Assembly (NCBI GenBank): GCA_938017975.1
Contig: CALIKQ010000036.1
Location: 1 to 50,169, forward strand
From: an uncultured Pseudomonadales bacterium
GTDB lineage: Bacteria; Pseudomonadota; Gammaproteobacteria; Pseudomonadales; Azotimanducaceae
Reading direction: 5' to 3'
DNA length: 50,169 nt
Below, in pieces: positions 26,666-35,288 of the stretch. Position 1 is the stretch's first letter. Every line of letters begins with the position of its first letter. The notes beneath the pieces are model-generated. The model was not told the DNA's origin, made no database searches, and saw only the letters and a program-made list of their open reading frames with translations. Made by a program: the position numbers and the translations under genes.

Positions 26666-28339
26666 ATGAACTGTACAATCAATCGATTGCTTCTATTAGG
26701 CGTAGTCCTTGCGCTGTGCGCGTGCGACCGCCCAGCGACCGTGGATCAGATATTCATCAATGCTGAGGTTTATACCGTTAATCCAGCGCAACCCTGGGCT
26801 CAGGCACTGGCCGTTCGCGATGGTTTGATCGTTGGTGTTGGAGAGCAGCATGAGATTTTAGCGGCCTTTGACGGAGCGGTGACAGATCTAGGCGGTAAAA
26901 TGATCTTGCCGGGTTTTCATGATAGCCACAGTCATCTAATTTATGGTGGTTTGGAACTTCGACAATGTCTTTTATATGAGTCGACAAGCGTTGATGAACT
27001 CATTGCAAAAATTCAAGTTTGTGACGCCACGCTTGAACCGGATGAATGGTTGGTTGGGGCGGGGTGGAATTTATCTCTATTTGAGCTTGCGAATCCGTCG
27101 AAGGTAATTTTGGACAACATTAATCCCAACCGGATGATGTTTTTAAAGGGAGCGGATGGTCACTCTGCCTGGGTTTCCTCCAAAGCCTTAGCTCGGGCGG
27201 GCATTGCCGCTGAGACGCCCGATCCACCCGAAGGGTTGATCGAGCGAGATAGCTTTGGTGAGCCTTCTGGGACGCTTCGCGAGTCTGCGATGACCTTAGT
27301 TGAATCGTTACTGCCTGGAGCCTTGCCTGAGGATCTGGTTGAGGCAGCAGAGTCCGCCATCGCTTTAGCGCATCAATTAGGGATTACCTCCGTGATCGAT
27401 GCTGCCGCCACCGAAGCCTATGCGCGTGCCTTTGATACTTTGGCGAGCGAAGGACGATTGAATTTGAGGCTTCAGTTGGCCATGCCGGTCATCTCGCCTT
27501 TTTTTGATCAGGCCTCACAAGAGGCGGTGTTGGTCACGGATCGGGGTCTTGATCAACTGGTGCGCCGGGATGCAGCCAAGATTTTTGTTGACGGCGTGCT
27601 TGAGGGTGAAACCGCTGCTTTGCTAGAGCCTTACTTAGGCGAATCGCCGCATTCCGGCATGTTGGTGACGCCTCCTGAAGCGCTCAACGCGCTTGTTGTA
27701 GAGATGGACAGCCGCCAGATTCAGATGATGTTCCATGCCATCGGCGACCGAGGAGTTCGTGTTGCGCTTGATGCAGTAGAGGCCGCGCAAAATGTGAATG
27801 GAGATCGAGGTCTTCGTCATCACATCTCGCACCTTCAAATGATCGACCCGGTGGATCGGCCCCGTTTTAAGGCGCTGGGTGTAAGCGCTAATTTTCAAGC
27901 CCTGTGGGCCTTACCCGACGGTTATATTATGGAGATTAATTTACCGGCAGTCGGTGAGCAGCGAGTGTCACAGATGTATCCGATTGGCTCCCTCGAAGCT
28001 GAAGGGGCAAGGATTGTTGGCGGTAGTGATTGGCCGATTTCATCGATGAATCCCTTGGCTGCGATCGAGACGGCGATCACGCGAGCCGATGCCGAGGGGA
28101 AGATCCCCGGGACCTTAAATCTCGCTGAGGCCGTGAGTCTCGAAACGATGCTTCGAGCTTATACCCTTGAAGGCGCTTTCTTAATGCATCAGGAGTTGGT
28201 TACGGGGAGCCTAGAAGTCGGAAAACAGGCCGATCTGGTGGTGCTCAGTGAAAACCTGTTTGACGTCGATGTCGCTAGGATCAGCGATGTTGCGGTTGAG
28301 CGAACGTTTTTTTCCGGTCAGCAGGTGTATCCAAAATGA
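26666..28339 (+). CDS. Lipoprotein amidohydrolase, YtcJ-like
   Basis: Metal-dependent amidohydrolase of the YtcJ/AmiD-like type anchored to the membrane. Seen: a lipoprotein signal ending in ALCAC with the lipidated Cys20 followed by Asp21, which in Gram-negative bacteria tends to retain the protein in the inner membrane; the metal motif FHDSHSHLIYGG near residue 85; a lysine-region FVDGVLEGE near 310; HAIGDRGVR near 357; and GSDWPISSMNPL near 453. At 557 aa it is typical. The ribosome site is poor (GGGGGGGAG lies about 20 bases upstream). The substrate is probably a cyclic or linear amide. It is followed by the unknown membrane protein and the glutamylpolyamine genes. Confidence 0.88.
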   Translation: MNCTINRLLLLGVVLALCACDRPATVDQIFINAEVYTVNPAQPWAQALAVRDGLIVGVGEQHEILAAFDGAVTDLGGKMILPGFHDSHSHLIYGGLELRQCLLYESTSVDELIAKIQVCDATLEPDEWLVGAGWNLSLFELANPSKVILDNINPNRMMFLKGADGHSAWVSSKALARAGIAAETPDPPEGLIERDSFGEPSGTLRESAMTLVESLLPGALPEDLVEAAESAIALAHQLGITSVIDAAATEAYARAFDTLASEGRLNLRLQLAMPVISPFFDQASQEAVLVTDRGLDQLVRRDAAKIFVDGVLEGETAALLEPYLGESPHSGMLVTPPEALNALVVEMDSRQIQMMFHAIGDRGVRVALDAVEAAQNVNGDRGLRHHISHLQMIDPVDRPRFKALGVSANFQALWALPDGYIMEINLPAVGEQRVSQMYPIGSLEAEGARIVGGSDWPISSMNPLAAIETAITRADAEGKIPGTLNLAEAVSLETMLRAYTLEGAFLMHQELVTGSLEVGKQADLVVLSENLFDVDVARISDVAVERTFFSGQQVYPK

Positions 28340-28403
28340 GTGTCGATAAGGTAAGCGGCTCATTACGAAGTCCTTTAGCCTGGACGCTCAAGTGGGTGGC
28401 GCA

Positions 28404-29243
28404 ATGATTGAGTCGCTGGTGCGTTGGCCTCTCTGGTTTAGTGTTTTTAAATGGAGCATTTATTTAGCACTGTCTTCCAACATAGTTTTCTTTTTTCTAG
28501 ACGAATGGGCAGCGTCCAATCATCTGTTGCGTGATCATGTCACGCCGTTGCTGATTTTAGAATCTTTCGCAGCAACCATTGATACGGCGGCCTGGGTGGT
28601 GTTGCTGCTGATGTTTGAGTTGGTGACTTACCAAATCGATGACGCGCAGTTGACGCCTTTGCTTAAACGGGTATTGGTGTTGGTTCGCTCGGTTTGCTTT
28701 GGTCTAATTTTGATTGCTTTTGCGGGCTACATCCTAAAACTGCTCAGTTTGCTCAGTGCGGTCGCGATGCTCCCCCAAGATGTCTGTCAGTTGGCGGCAG
28801 CCGGTTATAAGCAGATGACCAATCTTGACGAGTACTCAGCAATCGTAAACACAACCTGTCAAGTGCCTGTGGGTGCTTATTTGATCAATCACACTGATCT
28901 TTGGATTATTGCTGCAAGTGATCTCGGGGCCATCATGACGTTGGCTTCGGTGGACGTTGGGAATGCGGCCTGTTGGATTCTGATCGTGGTGCTGCTCGAG
29001 CTGGAAGTGCAGTTTGGTGTCGGTGGTAGTAAAGGAACCCGCCTTCCTGGGCCTGGAAGATCGATCAAGCTTGGCTTATACGGAATGCTGATCGTTTTTG
29101 CGGCCTACTGGGGATTTGAGGGATCGTTCTTGGATTTTTGGGACGCGTTTTTATGGATTCTGGCATTTGTTTTTATTGAGCGAAATGTCATTGATTGGGA
29201 AAAAGAGATAGATCGAGAACTGCCTCGGGAGGGCATCACGTGA
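28404..29243 (+). CDS. Unknown integral membrane protein in polyamine cluster
   Basis: I do not recognise a family. From ATG 28404 it is 279 aa with about six hydrophobic segments: 8-30, 57-73, 90-112, 165-195 (perhaps two), 220-238 and 245-262. The C-terminal tail is charged and cytoplasmic-looking (DWEKEIDRELPRE). Several acidic residues lie inside or next to the membrane spans. It ends in GTGA: the next gene (glutamine-synthetase-like ligase) starts at GTG 29240, a 4-base overlap, so the two are made together. GTG 28392 is an alternative start. A role as polyamine or precursor channel, or as a membrane anchor, is speculation. Confidence 0.75.
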   Translation: MIESLVRWPLWFSVFKWSIYLALSSNIVFFFLDEWAASNHLLRDHVTPLLILESFAATIDTAAWVVLLLMFELVTYQIDDAQLTPLLKRVLVLVRSVCFGLILIAFAGYILKLLSLLSAVAMLPQDVCQLAAAGYKQMTNLDEYSAIVNTTCQVPVGAYLINHTDLWIIAASDLGAIMTLASVDVGNAACWILIVVLLELEVQFGVGGSKGTRLPGPGRSIKLGLYGMLIVFAAYWGFEGSFLDFWDAFLWILAFVFIERNVIDWEKEIDRELPREGIT

Positions 29244-30559
29244 CAATACCTAAATCGCTAGCTAAGCGGATAGACCTTCTAATTACTGACGCGAATGGCG
29301 TGCCCAGAGGAAAGACCCTAGAGTCTGAGGCGATTGATGAGGCGTATTTACCGAGAATGGCCGAGGCAGTGTTGTTCCAATGCATTCATGGTAACTATGC
29401 CGAGGAGACAATGGATTCTTTCAATCCGAAGGACGAGGATTTGGTTCTAAGCCCTGATTGGTCGACTTACCGCCCCATTCCTTGGAAAGAGGAAGATGTG
29501 GGGCAGGTGATTTGCGAGGCTTTGGATAAAGATGGAGAACCTTTGCCCTATGATTGCAGAAACGTGCTCAAGCGGGTGCTGGAGCGATACGAGACCTTGG
29601 GGCTAACACCGATCATCGCTCCTGAGATCGAGTTCTATTTGCTCAGTGCGCCCAAGCGTGGCGACCGTGAGTTGGAGCCGGGTTCTGGCTTCGATGGGAG
29701 CGACGAGTTTGGAGGGGAGGCGTTTAGTTTTGATGCCCTAGATCGCTATGGCCCGTTTGTAAGCTATGTTCAGGAGATGAGTGAGGCGTCGTCGCTCGAT
29801 CTTGCTGCAATCGTGCACGAGGTGGGCGCGGGTCAAATCGAGCTCAATGTGCGGCATGGACCAGCGCTTAACGTGGCGGACCAGATGGTGCTGCTCAAGC
29901 GCTTGGTCAAAAGCTGCGGATTAGAACACGGTTACTTGGCGAGTTTTATGGCAAAACCTTCGACAGATTTGCCCGGCTCAGGACTACATTTACATTGCAG
30001 TCTGCAAAATGCTTCAGGAGAAAATCTCTTTACCCTAGAGGACGAGCGGGCGCCTGCGGCGCTCCAGCATTTTATCGGAGGGCTGCAAAGGTATCTTCCA
30101 GAGGTTTTTGCGTTGCTGGCACCGAATATTAATAGTTACAAGCGGTTTGCCGGAGATTTGTCGATGCCCATCAACCTCGAGTGGGGTTACGACAATCGTA
30201 CAACGGGTCTGCGTGTTCCTTATGGTCCAGCTGAAGAAGGTCGGGTTGAAACGCGAGTGATTGGTGCTGACGCGAACCCGTATTTGATGATTGCTGCAAT
30301 TTTAGCTGCTGGTTTGCTTGGCATCGAATCGGAGGCGAAGCCAACGGCAGCAAGTGAGGAAGACTGTTGGGAAAAAACGACAAACCTACCCGATAATCTT
30401 GATCAGGCGCTCACAAACCTTGATGAGAGTGAGAAGATGGCCGAGATGCTGGGTAGAGAATTTCTAGACGTATTTGCATCTATCAAAAGAAATGAACTTC
30501 AAGATTACAATAATCGAATCTCTTCCTGGGAAGTGAGCTATCTCGGTAGCATGTTGTAG
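29240..30559 (+). CDS. puuA: Glutamine synthetase family ligase, gamma-glutamylpolyamine synthetase type (PuuA-like)
   Basis: ATP-dependent ligase likely to join glutamate to a polyamine amine, the first step of the gamma-glutamyl route. Seen: DLLITDANGVPRGK at the N-terminus (beta-grasp domain of the PuuA/GlnA3 branch), the catalytic-domain motifs APEIEFYL near 128 (metal Glu), GAGQIELNVRHG near 195 (metal Glu), GSGLHLHCSL near 252 (metal His), NSYKRF near 295 and ETRVIGADANPYL near 337. At 439 aa it has the length of PuuA, shorter than most GlnA. GTG 29240 is chosen because GGGAGG lies 7 bases upstream. The Glu/His metal ligands are intact. The symbol rests on context plus family. Confidence 0.82.
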   Translation: MTIPKSLAKRIDLLITDANGVPRGKTLESEAIDEAYLPRMAEAVLFQCIHGNYAEETMDSFNPKDEDLVLSPDWSTYRPIPWKEEDVGQVICEALDKDGEPLPYDCRNVLKRVLERYETLGLTPIIAPEIEFYLLSAPKRGDRELEPGSGFDGSDEFGGEAFSFDALDRYGPFVSYVQEMSEASSLDLAAIVHEVGAGQIELNVRHGPALNVADQMVLLKRLVKSCGLEHGYLASFMAKPSTDLPGSGLHLHCSLQNASGENLFTLEDERAPAALQHFIGGLQRYLPEVFALLAPNINSYKRFAGDLSMPINLEWGYDNRTTGLRVPYGPAEEGRVETRVIGADANPYLMIAAILAAGLLGIESEAKPTAASEEDCWEKTTNLPDNLDQALTNLDESEKMAEMLGREFLDVFASIKRNELQDYNNRISSWEVSYLGSML

Positions 30560-30989
30560 CGTAGGGAAGGTAGGACGGTTGAATAGCTGGTGTGATCTGG
30601 GCGGCTGAATGGATAACAATGAGGAAAAAGTAAGCCAATAATGCACCTCTAAAAAGCGCTTCCGAGCAAAGTACACGAAAGCGCGAGCAGTGCTGAATGA
30701 ACAGGAATGAACAGTACAGGCTCGCCGTCACCATTGGAAAACAATGGATCAGAGCATTTCAATTCGATTTTAAGTTGCGCAGAAAATCAGAACGTTAAAG
30801 TTTTGAATCCCGCAACAACAAATGTGGTTTGCCAAAGCCCCACGCATTCGCTGATCTTTTATGCTCAGAATCGGAAATCCACAATGAGGCACGACAATGA
30901 AGCTGATAAATATATGACTCGCTCGAGATGGATGCCATCGATGGAGCGCTTTTATCGTCACTGCCAACTCGTGCATCGAGAGGCCCCCT
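30560..30989. other. Intergenic region between PuuA-like and PuuB-like genes
   Basis: About 430 AT-richer bases separate the two. A 10-base word, GAATGAACAG, is repeated head to tail at 30695-30714. A plus-strand frame from ATG 30707 runs to 31000, but its composition (Asn and Ser rich, no domain) and overlap with the next gene do not support it. A promoter for the oxidoreductase may lie here. Confidence 0.45.
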
Positions 30990-32297
30990 GTGGCTCGTAA
31001 TGCTGGAGGTAGACCGGAAGTAGGGTTTGACGCGTCCTGGTATTTTGCGACGCAGAATCACGCTGTAGAACGGGCGGTCTTGGATCGGGATATCGAGTGT
31101 GATGTTTGTATCGTCGGCGGTGGGTACACGGGCCTCTCGGCTGCGCTGACGTTGGCCGAGTCGGGCCTGAGCGTCGTTTTACTCGAAAAATATCGGATCG
31201 GCTCTGGGGCGTCCGGACGCAATGGTGGCGTTTTGGGGATGGGGCAGCGAAAGGATCAAGACGATCTTGAAAAGATGCTTGGCGACCAATGGGCTGGAAA
31301 ATTATGGGAGATGTCACTCGATGCTAATAATCTGGTGAGGCAACGGATTAAGGATTATGCGATCGATTGTGATCTGGCTGACGGAGAGCTGACGATCGCG
31401 CATCGTGCCCGTTATGAAAGCGACCTCTGGGATTATGCTGCCCACCTCAACGCGCGTTATGGGTATCAAGATTGTCATCCGCTCACACGGACTGAAGTGA
31501 GCGATCGTATTGGTAGCGAGGCTTACTACGGTGGTTATCTTGATATGAGGGCAGGGCATCTGCATCCCCTTAATCTTGCCCAAGGCCTTGCGCAGGCCGC
31601 GGAGTCTAATGGTGCAGCGCTTTTTGAGACCACAGAGGTGAAAAGTATTGATGCCCTTGGTGCTGGTCGAGCGCGACTTAAAACGGCGGGCGGCACGGTG
31701 CGCTCTAACAAGGTAGTGCTCGCCTGTAACGGTTATCTCAATGGGCTGCTGCGGGAGCCGGACGCTTTTCAAATGCCGATCAACAATTTCATGGTCGCCA
31801 CCGAACCGCTCTCTGAGTCTTTGGCGCGAGACACGATTAGAAACAATGAGGCAGTCGTAGACACCCGGTTTGTAGTTAATTATTTTCATTTGTCGAGAGA
31901 CAATCGACTGATTTTTGGTGGTGGTGAAAATTACACCCGCTATTTTCCAAAAGACATTAGAAAAGTTGTCCGTAAGCGGCTCATAGAAATTTATCCTCAG
32001 TTGCAAAACGTTGAGATACCGTATGCCTGGGGTGGGACGCTGTCGGTGACTATGAATCGGATGCCGAAGTTTGGGCGTTTGGGTGAACACCTATATTATG
32101 GTCAGGGCTACTCTGGTCACGGCGTTGCCATGGCCAACATGGGCGGTCATTTGATCGCAGAGGCGATTAAGGGACAAGCAGCTGGGTTTGATTTATTGGC
32201 TAATCTCAAACATCAGCGATTTCCTGGAGGTCGATGGTTGCGTTGGCCTGGCCTCGTTGCCGGAATGCTTTTCTATGCCATGCTGGACAGAATGTAG
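30990..32297 (+). CDS. puuB: FAD-dependent amine oxidoreductase, gamma-glutamylputrescine oxidase type (PuuB-like)
   Basis: DAO-family flavoprotein expected to oxidise a gamma-glutamylated polyamine to the aldehyde, releasing ammonia. Seen: the dinucleotide-binding fold CIVGGGYTGLSAALTLAESG near residue 40, KYRIGSGASGRNGG near 68, a second nucleotide contact region VVLACNGYL, and the C-terminal FAD motif GQGYSGHGVAMANMGG near 370. At 435 aa it matches PuuB. GTG 30990 is the start used by the frame; GAGAGG lies 9 bases upstream. It lies between the ligase and the agmatinase-family gene, exactly where a PuuA-PuuB cassette would be. Confidence 0.87.
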   Translation: MARNAGGRPEVGFDASWYFATQNHAVERAVLDRDIECDVCIVGGGYTGLSAALTLAESGLSVVLLEKYRIGSGASGRNGGVLGMGQRKDQDDLEKMLGDQWAGKLWEMSLDANNLVRQRIKDYAIDCDLADGELTIAHRARYESDLWDYAAHLNARYGYQDCHPLTRTEVSDRIGSEAYYGGYLDMRAGHLHPLNLAQGLAQAAESNGAALFETTEVKSIDALGAGRARLKTAGGTVRSNKVVLACNGYLNGLLREPDAFQMPINNFMVATEPLSESLARDTIRNNEAVVDTRFVVNYFHLSRDNRLIFGGGENYTRYFPKDIRKVVRKRLIEIYPQLQNVEIPYAWGGTLSVTMNRMPKFGRLGEHLYYGQGYSGHGVAMANMGGHLIAEAIKGQAAGFDLLANLKHQRFPGGRWLRWPGLVAGMLFYAMLDRM

Positions 32298-32372
32298 CGC
32301 TGGGATGCGCTGAGGCAGGATGTTCAGCAAAGATAGCTGATAGAGCAGAATGTGGAATAAGGGAGAAAGCGG

Positions 32373-33359
32373 ATGACAGACGAGTTAACCATGAACAGCG
32401 CAACGAGTGCTCATCCGCGATCAGACCTTTTGGGCTCCAGTGCGACGAGCCAGACCTTCAGCGGAGAATTGTCGTTCTTGCGCAGACCTTATACGCGTGA
32501 CATCGCTGGCGCTGATGTTGTCGTGTCAGGATTACCTTTTGATTTAGCGACTACGTTTCGGCCAGGCGCACGGTTTGGACCACAGGCGATCCGAGCAGCG
32601 AGCGTCCAGCTGGCAGAGATTGCAGACTTTGCTTTCCCATGGAATTTTAATCCTTTTGATGTACTGGCGGTTGCCGATTATGGCGATGTTGATTTTGTTT
32701 CCGGTTATCCCGATCGGGCCGTTGAAGTTATAGAGGCCCATGCGCGTCAGCTGCTCGCTGAGGATGTGACGATGGTTACCTTTGGAGGGGATCATTTTGT
32801 CACCTATCCGCTGCTAAAAGCCCACGCTGAAAAGTACGGTCCGCTCGCCTTGATACATTTCGATGCGCACGTTGATACCTGGCCAGATGATGGTGATCGA
32901 CTCGATCATGGCTCGATGTTTTTAAGGGCGCTCCGGGAAGGTTTGATCGATCCTCACTGCTCCGTGCAAATAGGGATTCGCAGCTTCAGCGAGGATGATT
33001 ATGGCTTCACAGTGATGTCGAGCCCATGGGTTGCTGAAAACGGTGTTCGAGCAACAATTTTAGAGATTCAGCGTGTGGTTGGCAGACGAAAAGCATATCT
33101 GACATTCGATATCGATTGCTTGGATCCTGCTTTCGCTCCAGGAACGGGAACTCCTGTCGCCGGTGGCCTTTCGAGTCTTGAGGCATTAACGATCGTTCGA
33201 GCCTTGGGTAAAATCGACTTTGTGGGGATGGATGTGGTGGAAGTGGCGCCTGCCTATGATCAGGCAGAAATCACCGCCATCGCTGCCGCAACGATCGCCC
33301 ATGATTTTATATGTTTGAAGGCGTGGCAGAAGAAAAATGGCAAGAAAGAGACTGATTAA
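32373..33359 (+). CDS. speB: Agmatinase/ureohydrolase family protein
   Basis: Two-manganese ureohydrolase that removes urea from a guanidino compound, most probably agmatine to putrescine. Seen: FGGDH with His141, the metal motif DAHVD (Asp164, His166, Asp168) and FDIDCLDP with Asp246 and Asp248, followed by PGTGTPVAGG (substrate loop). All metal ligands are present. At 328 aa it is normal. GGGAGA lies 8 bases before ATG 32373. It would supply putrescine to the PuuA/PuuB and SpuC-like enzymes encoded on either side, so the cluster can be read as agmatine to putrescine to 4-aminobutyrate. Guanidinobutyrase cannot be excluded. Confidence 0.9.
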   Translation: MTDELTMNSATSAHPRSDLLGSSATSQTFSGELSFLRRPYTRDIAGADVVVSGLPFDLATTFRPGARFGPQAIRAASVQLAEIADFAFPWNFNPFDVLAVADYGDVDFVSGYPDRAVEVIEAHARQLLAEDVTMVTFGGDHFVTYPLLKAHAEKYGPLALIHFDAHVDTWPDDGDRLDHGSMFLRALREGLIDPHCSVQIGIRSFSEDDYGFTVMSSPWVAENGVRATILEIQRVVGRRKAYLTFDIDCLDPAFAPGTGTPVAGGLSSLEALTIVRALGKIDFVGMDVVEVAPAYDQAEITAIAAATIAHDFICLKAWQKKNGKKETD

Positions 33360-33420
33360 GGCGAAGGAACCGTTCTAATTTTTTGTAGGAGCTCTTTTTC
33401 AAAAACACGTTGTAGACGCT

Positions 33421-33461
33421 GCTCTCAGGAGAGCCTGTTATGGCGTCGCTCTCAAGAGAGT
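33421..33461. repeat. Two similar short hairpins in tandem
   Basis: GCTCTC-AG-GAGAGC at 33421-33434 and CTCTC-AA-GAGAG at 33449-33460, each a compact inverted repeat, spaced by 14 bases and set between convergent genes. The second is followed by TTTT, so it could act as a weak terminator for the agmatinase gene. Their near identity suggests a duplicated element. Confidence 0.4.
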
Positions 33462-34051
33462 TTTGGTAACGTCAACCCATAGGTCTCGATCAAATCAATC
33501 ACTGCGGGTTTGTGAAGGGCAAGTTCATCGTAGGAAAGGTCTTGAAGTTCGTAAGGTAGGGTCAACCAATCATTGGTTTCTGCGCCCACAAAGTCTGGTT
33601 GGAAAGAGCCTTGGTGCTGGCTGGTTCTTTGAAAAAGACAGGCCACCCGCAGATGCTCCGGAAAGTTGCGCCTCAATCGACGCTTTAATTGATCAATCAC
33701 CGCAGCCACATTTCGACCGCTACCAAAGACATCATCAACGATCAGCAAGCGATCTTCAGCGCGCAGGGTTTTAATCAAGTACTCCGTGCTGTGAACACGG
33801 ATTGGAAGGTTGGACTTAGCGATGTCTTCTGCATATCGTCTCGGGCCCACATAAGAAGTGCGTATTGCGATGTGATTGGTGATCACGCCAAGACTTTGTA
33901 GACACTCCTGTAGATAAATACCCACTGTACTGCCGCCTCGCCAAAGACCGACGATGAATGTTGGGTAATACTCAGCGTTAAAAATGTCGACACCCAGTTT
34001 AAAACTGGCCTCAATAATGTCTTGCTCTTGAAGGAAGGTCTTGTATTCCAT
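33452..34051 (-). CDS. Phosphoribosyltransferase (PRTase) family protein, paralog A
   Basis: Type I PRTase fold, which normally joins a base to PRPP. Seen: WRGG at 37-40 (PRPP pyrophosphate loop), HIAIRTS at 60-66, and the PRPP-binding VDDVFGSGRN at 105-114 in place of the usual DDxxxTG; the Thr is Ser here. The C-terminal part carries NDWLTLPYELQDLSYDELALHKP, which the neighbouring PRTase shares in pattern. At 199 aa it is similar in size to its paralog. The ribosome site is weak. The two starts are 35 bases apart on opposite strands. The base used is not predicted. Confidence 0.8.
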   Translation of the reverse strand: MEYKTFLQEQDIIEASFKLGVDIFNAEYYPTFIVGLWRGGSTVGIYLQECLQSLGVITNHIAIRTSYVGPRRYAEDIAKSNLPIRVHSTEYLIKTLRAEDRLLIVDDVFGSGRNVAAVIDQLKRRLRRNFPEHLRVACLFQRTSQHQGSFQPDFVGAETNDWLTLPYELQDLSYDELALHKPAVIDLIETYGLTLPKLS

Positions 34052-34086
34052 GATAAGCTCGCGGTCTTGGCTTTAGGATAACGTTC

Positions 34087-34671
34087 ATGGTTGATAAGTG
34101 CTATCTGGATGCTCAGTTACTACTTGAGGACAGCTGGCGTTTGGGTGCGATGGTTGAGGCCTCGGGGTTTAAGCCTGATTTTATCTGTGCGATTTGGAGA
34201 GGCGGTGTGCCCATCGGGATCGCTGTTCAATCATTCTTGGCTAGATTTGGAACCCAGTCCGACCACATTGCGATTCGAACGGCATCTTATGAGGGGATAG
34301 ATGACCAGCAGGATCATGTCCGAGTCTTCGGTATGGAATATTTGATTGAGCGGGTAAATTTTCATCAATCTTTGCTAATTGTTGATGATGTCTTTGACAC
34401 CGGACGAAGCATTGAAGCAGTGGTCGAGTATCTTAGGGTGCAGGCGCGTAGAAACGCACCTCAGGATATTCGTGTCGCCGTGCCTTACTATAAACCGCAG
34501 AGGAACCAGACAGACCGTGTCCCTGATTATTATGTCCATGAGACAGAGGCATGGCTCAAGTTTCCACATTCTCTAGAAGGTTTATCTCAATTGGAAATTA
34601 AAACACATCGCCCATCGCTTGCGCGCATTTTGGCGAACGTTCACAAGCGTGATGGGGCATCATCGTGCTGA
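34087..34671 (+). CDS. Phosphoribosyltransferase (PRTase) family protein, paralog B
   Basis: Second member of the divergent pair. Seen: WRGG at 37-40, HIAIRTAS at 60-67, and the canonical PRPP motif VDDVFDTGRS at 99-108 with the Thr that its neighbour lacks. The C-terminal pattern EAWLKFPHSLEGLSQLEIKTHRP matches the neighbour's tail, so the two are gene duplicates. At 194 aa it is complete. AGGA lies 9 bases before ATG 34087. It may act as a homodimer or pair with paralog A; hypoxanthine, xanthine or an uncommon base could be the substrate. Confidence 0.83.
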   Translation: MVDKCYLDAQLLLEDSWRLGAMVEASGFKPDFICAIWRGGVPIGIAVQSFLARFGTQSDHIAIRTASYEGIDDQQDHVRVFGMEYLIERVNFHQSLLIVDDVFDTGRSIEAVVEYLRVQARRNAPQDIRVAVPYYKPQRNQTDRVPDYYVHETEAWLKFPHSLEGLSQLEIKTHRPSLARILANVHKRDGASSC

Positions 34672-34769
34672 GGCATTGGTCGACATCTGGACCGCTGGGG
34701 TAGACTCACCCAGGTTTCTGAGTTTGTCACAAGCAGAACTTCAAAAATCATTAAAGTAAGGATCTTTGT

Positions 34770-35288
34770 GTGCAGTCGAAGAACATGATTGGGCAATCGG
34801 TAACTTTGGATCAACCCGGATTTATCCACGACACAGCGCGCCTACAAGGCAAAGTGCATGTCGGACCTGAGGCGTCGATCTGGACTTACGCAGTTACCCG
34901 TTGTGAGCAATTCGAAATTGTGATCGGCGCCAGAAGTAACATTCAAGATTTCGTCATGATCCACGAAGGTGTTGAGACCGGCACCTATATCGGAGAGGAT
35001 TGCTCGATTACCCATCATGTTACTTTGCACGGCTGCGATATTGGGGATGGTTGTCTGATTGGAATCAATGCAGTGGTAATGGATGGGGCTAAGATTGGTC
35101 GTGGGTCGATTGTTGCCGGGCAGGCAATCGTTCGTGAGAATGCGGTGTTCCCTGAAAATTCTGTTATTGCGGGTGTTCCTGCAACGCTGGTCGCCACGCG
35201 GGACCAGTATGACGCTAATGTTGCAAACGCACGTTACTATCAGAGGCTGTCTGAGGCTTATCTGCAAGGACGTGATCGTGTCGACTAG
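34770..35288 (+). CDS. Gamma-carbonic-anhydrase-like hexapeptide-repeat protein (PaaY/YrdA type)
   Basis: Left-handed beta-helix protein built of hexapeptide turns. Seen: repeats such as VHVGPEASIW, IVIGARSNIQDFVMIHEG, YIGEDCSITHHVTLHGCDIGDGCLIG and a helical C-terminus. The zinc His residues of the family (IH, HH in ITHHVTLHG) are present. The usual RGD in the early turn reads TRCE, so carbonic anhydrase activity is doubtful; PaaY-type thioesterase or an uncharacterised role fits equally. GTG 34770 is used with TAAGGA 7 bases before; ATG 34785 is also in frame. 172 aa. Confidence 0.8.
   Translation: MQSKNMIGQSVTLDQPGFIHDTARLQGKVHVGPEASIWTYAVTRCEQFEIVIGARSNIQDFVMIHEGVETGTYIGEDCSITHHVTLHGCDIGDGCLIGINAVVMDGAKIGRGSIVAGQAIVRENAVFPENSVIAGVPATLVATRDQYDANVANARYYQRLSEAYLQGRDRVD

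Noticed and set aside
30707-31000. Plus frame of 97 codons before the PuuB-like gene
   Set aside because: Asn/Ser-rich with no domain, and it overlaps the start of the next gene.
31314-32090. Minus-strand frame of 258 codons inside the PuuB-like gene
   Set aside because: Long but wholly antisense to a strong flavoprotein gene; the reverse frame of a gene with biased codons often stays open.
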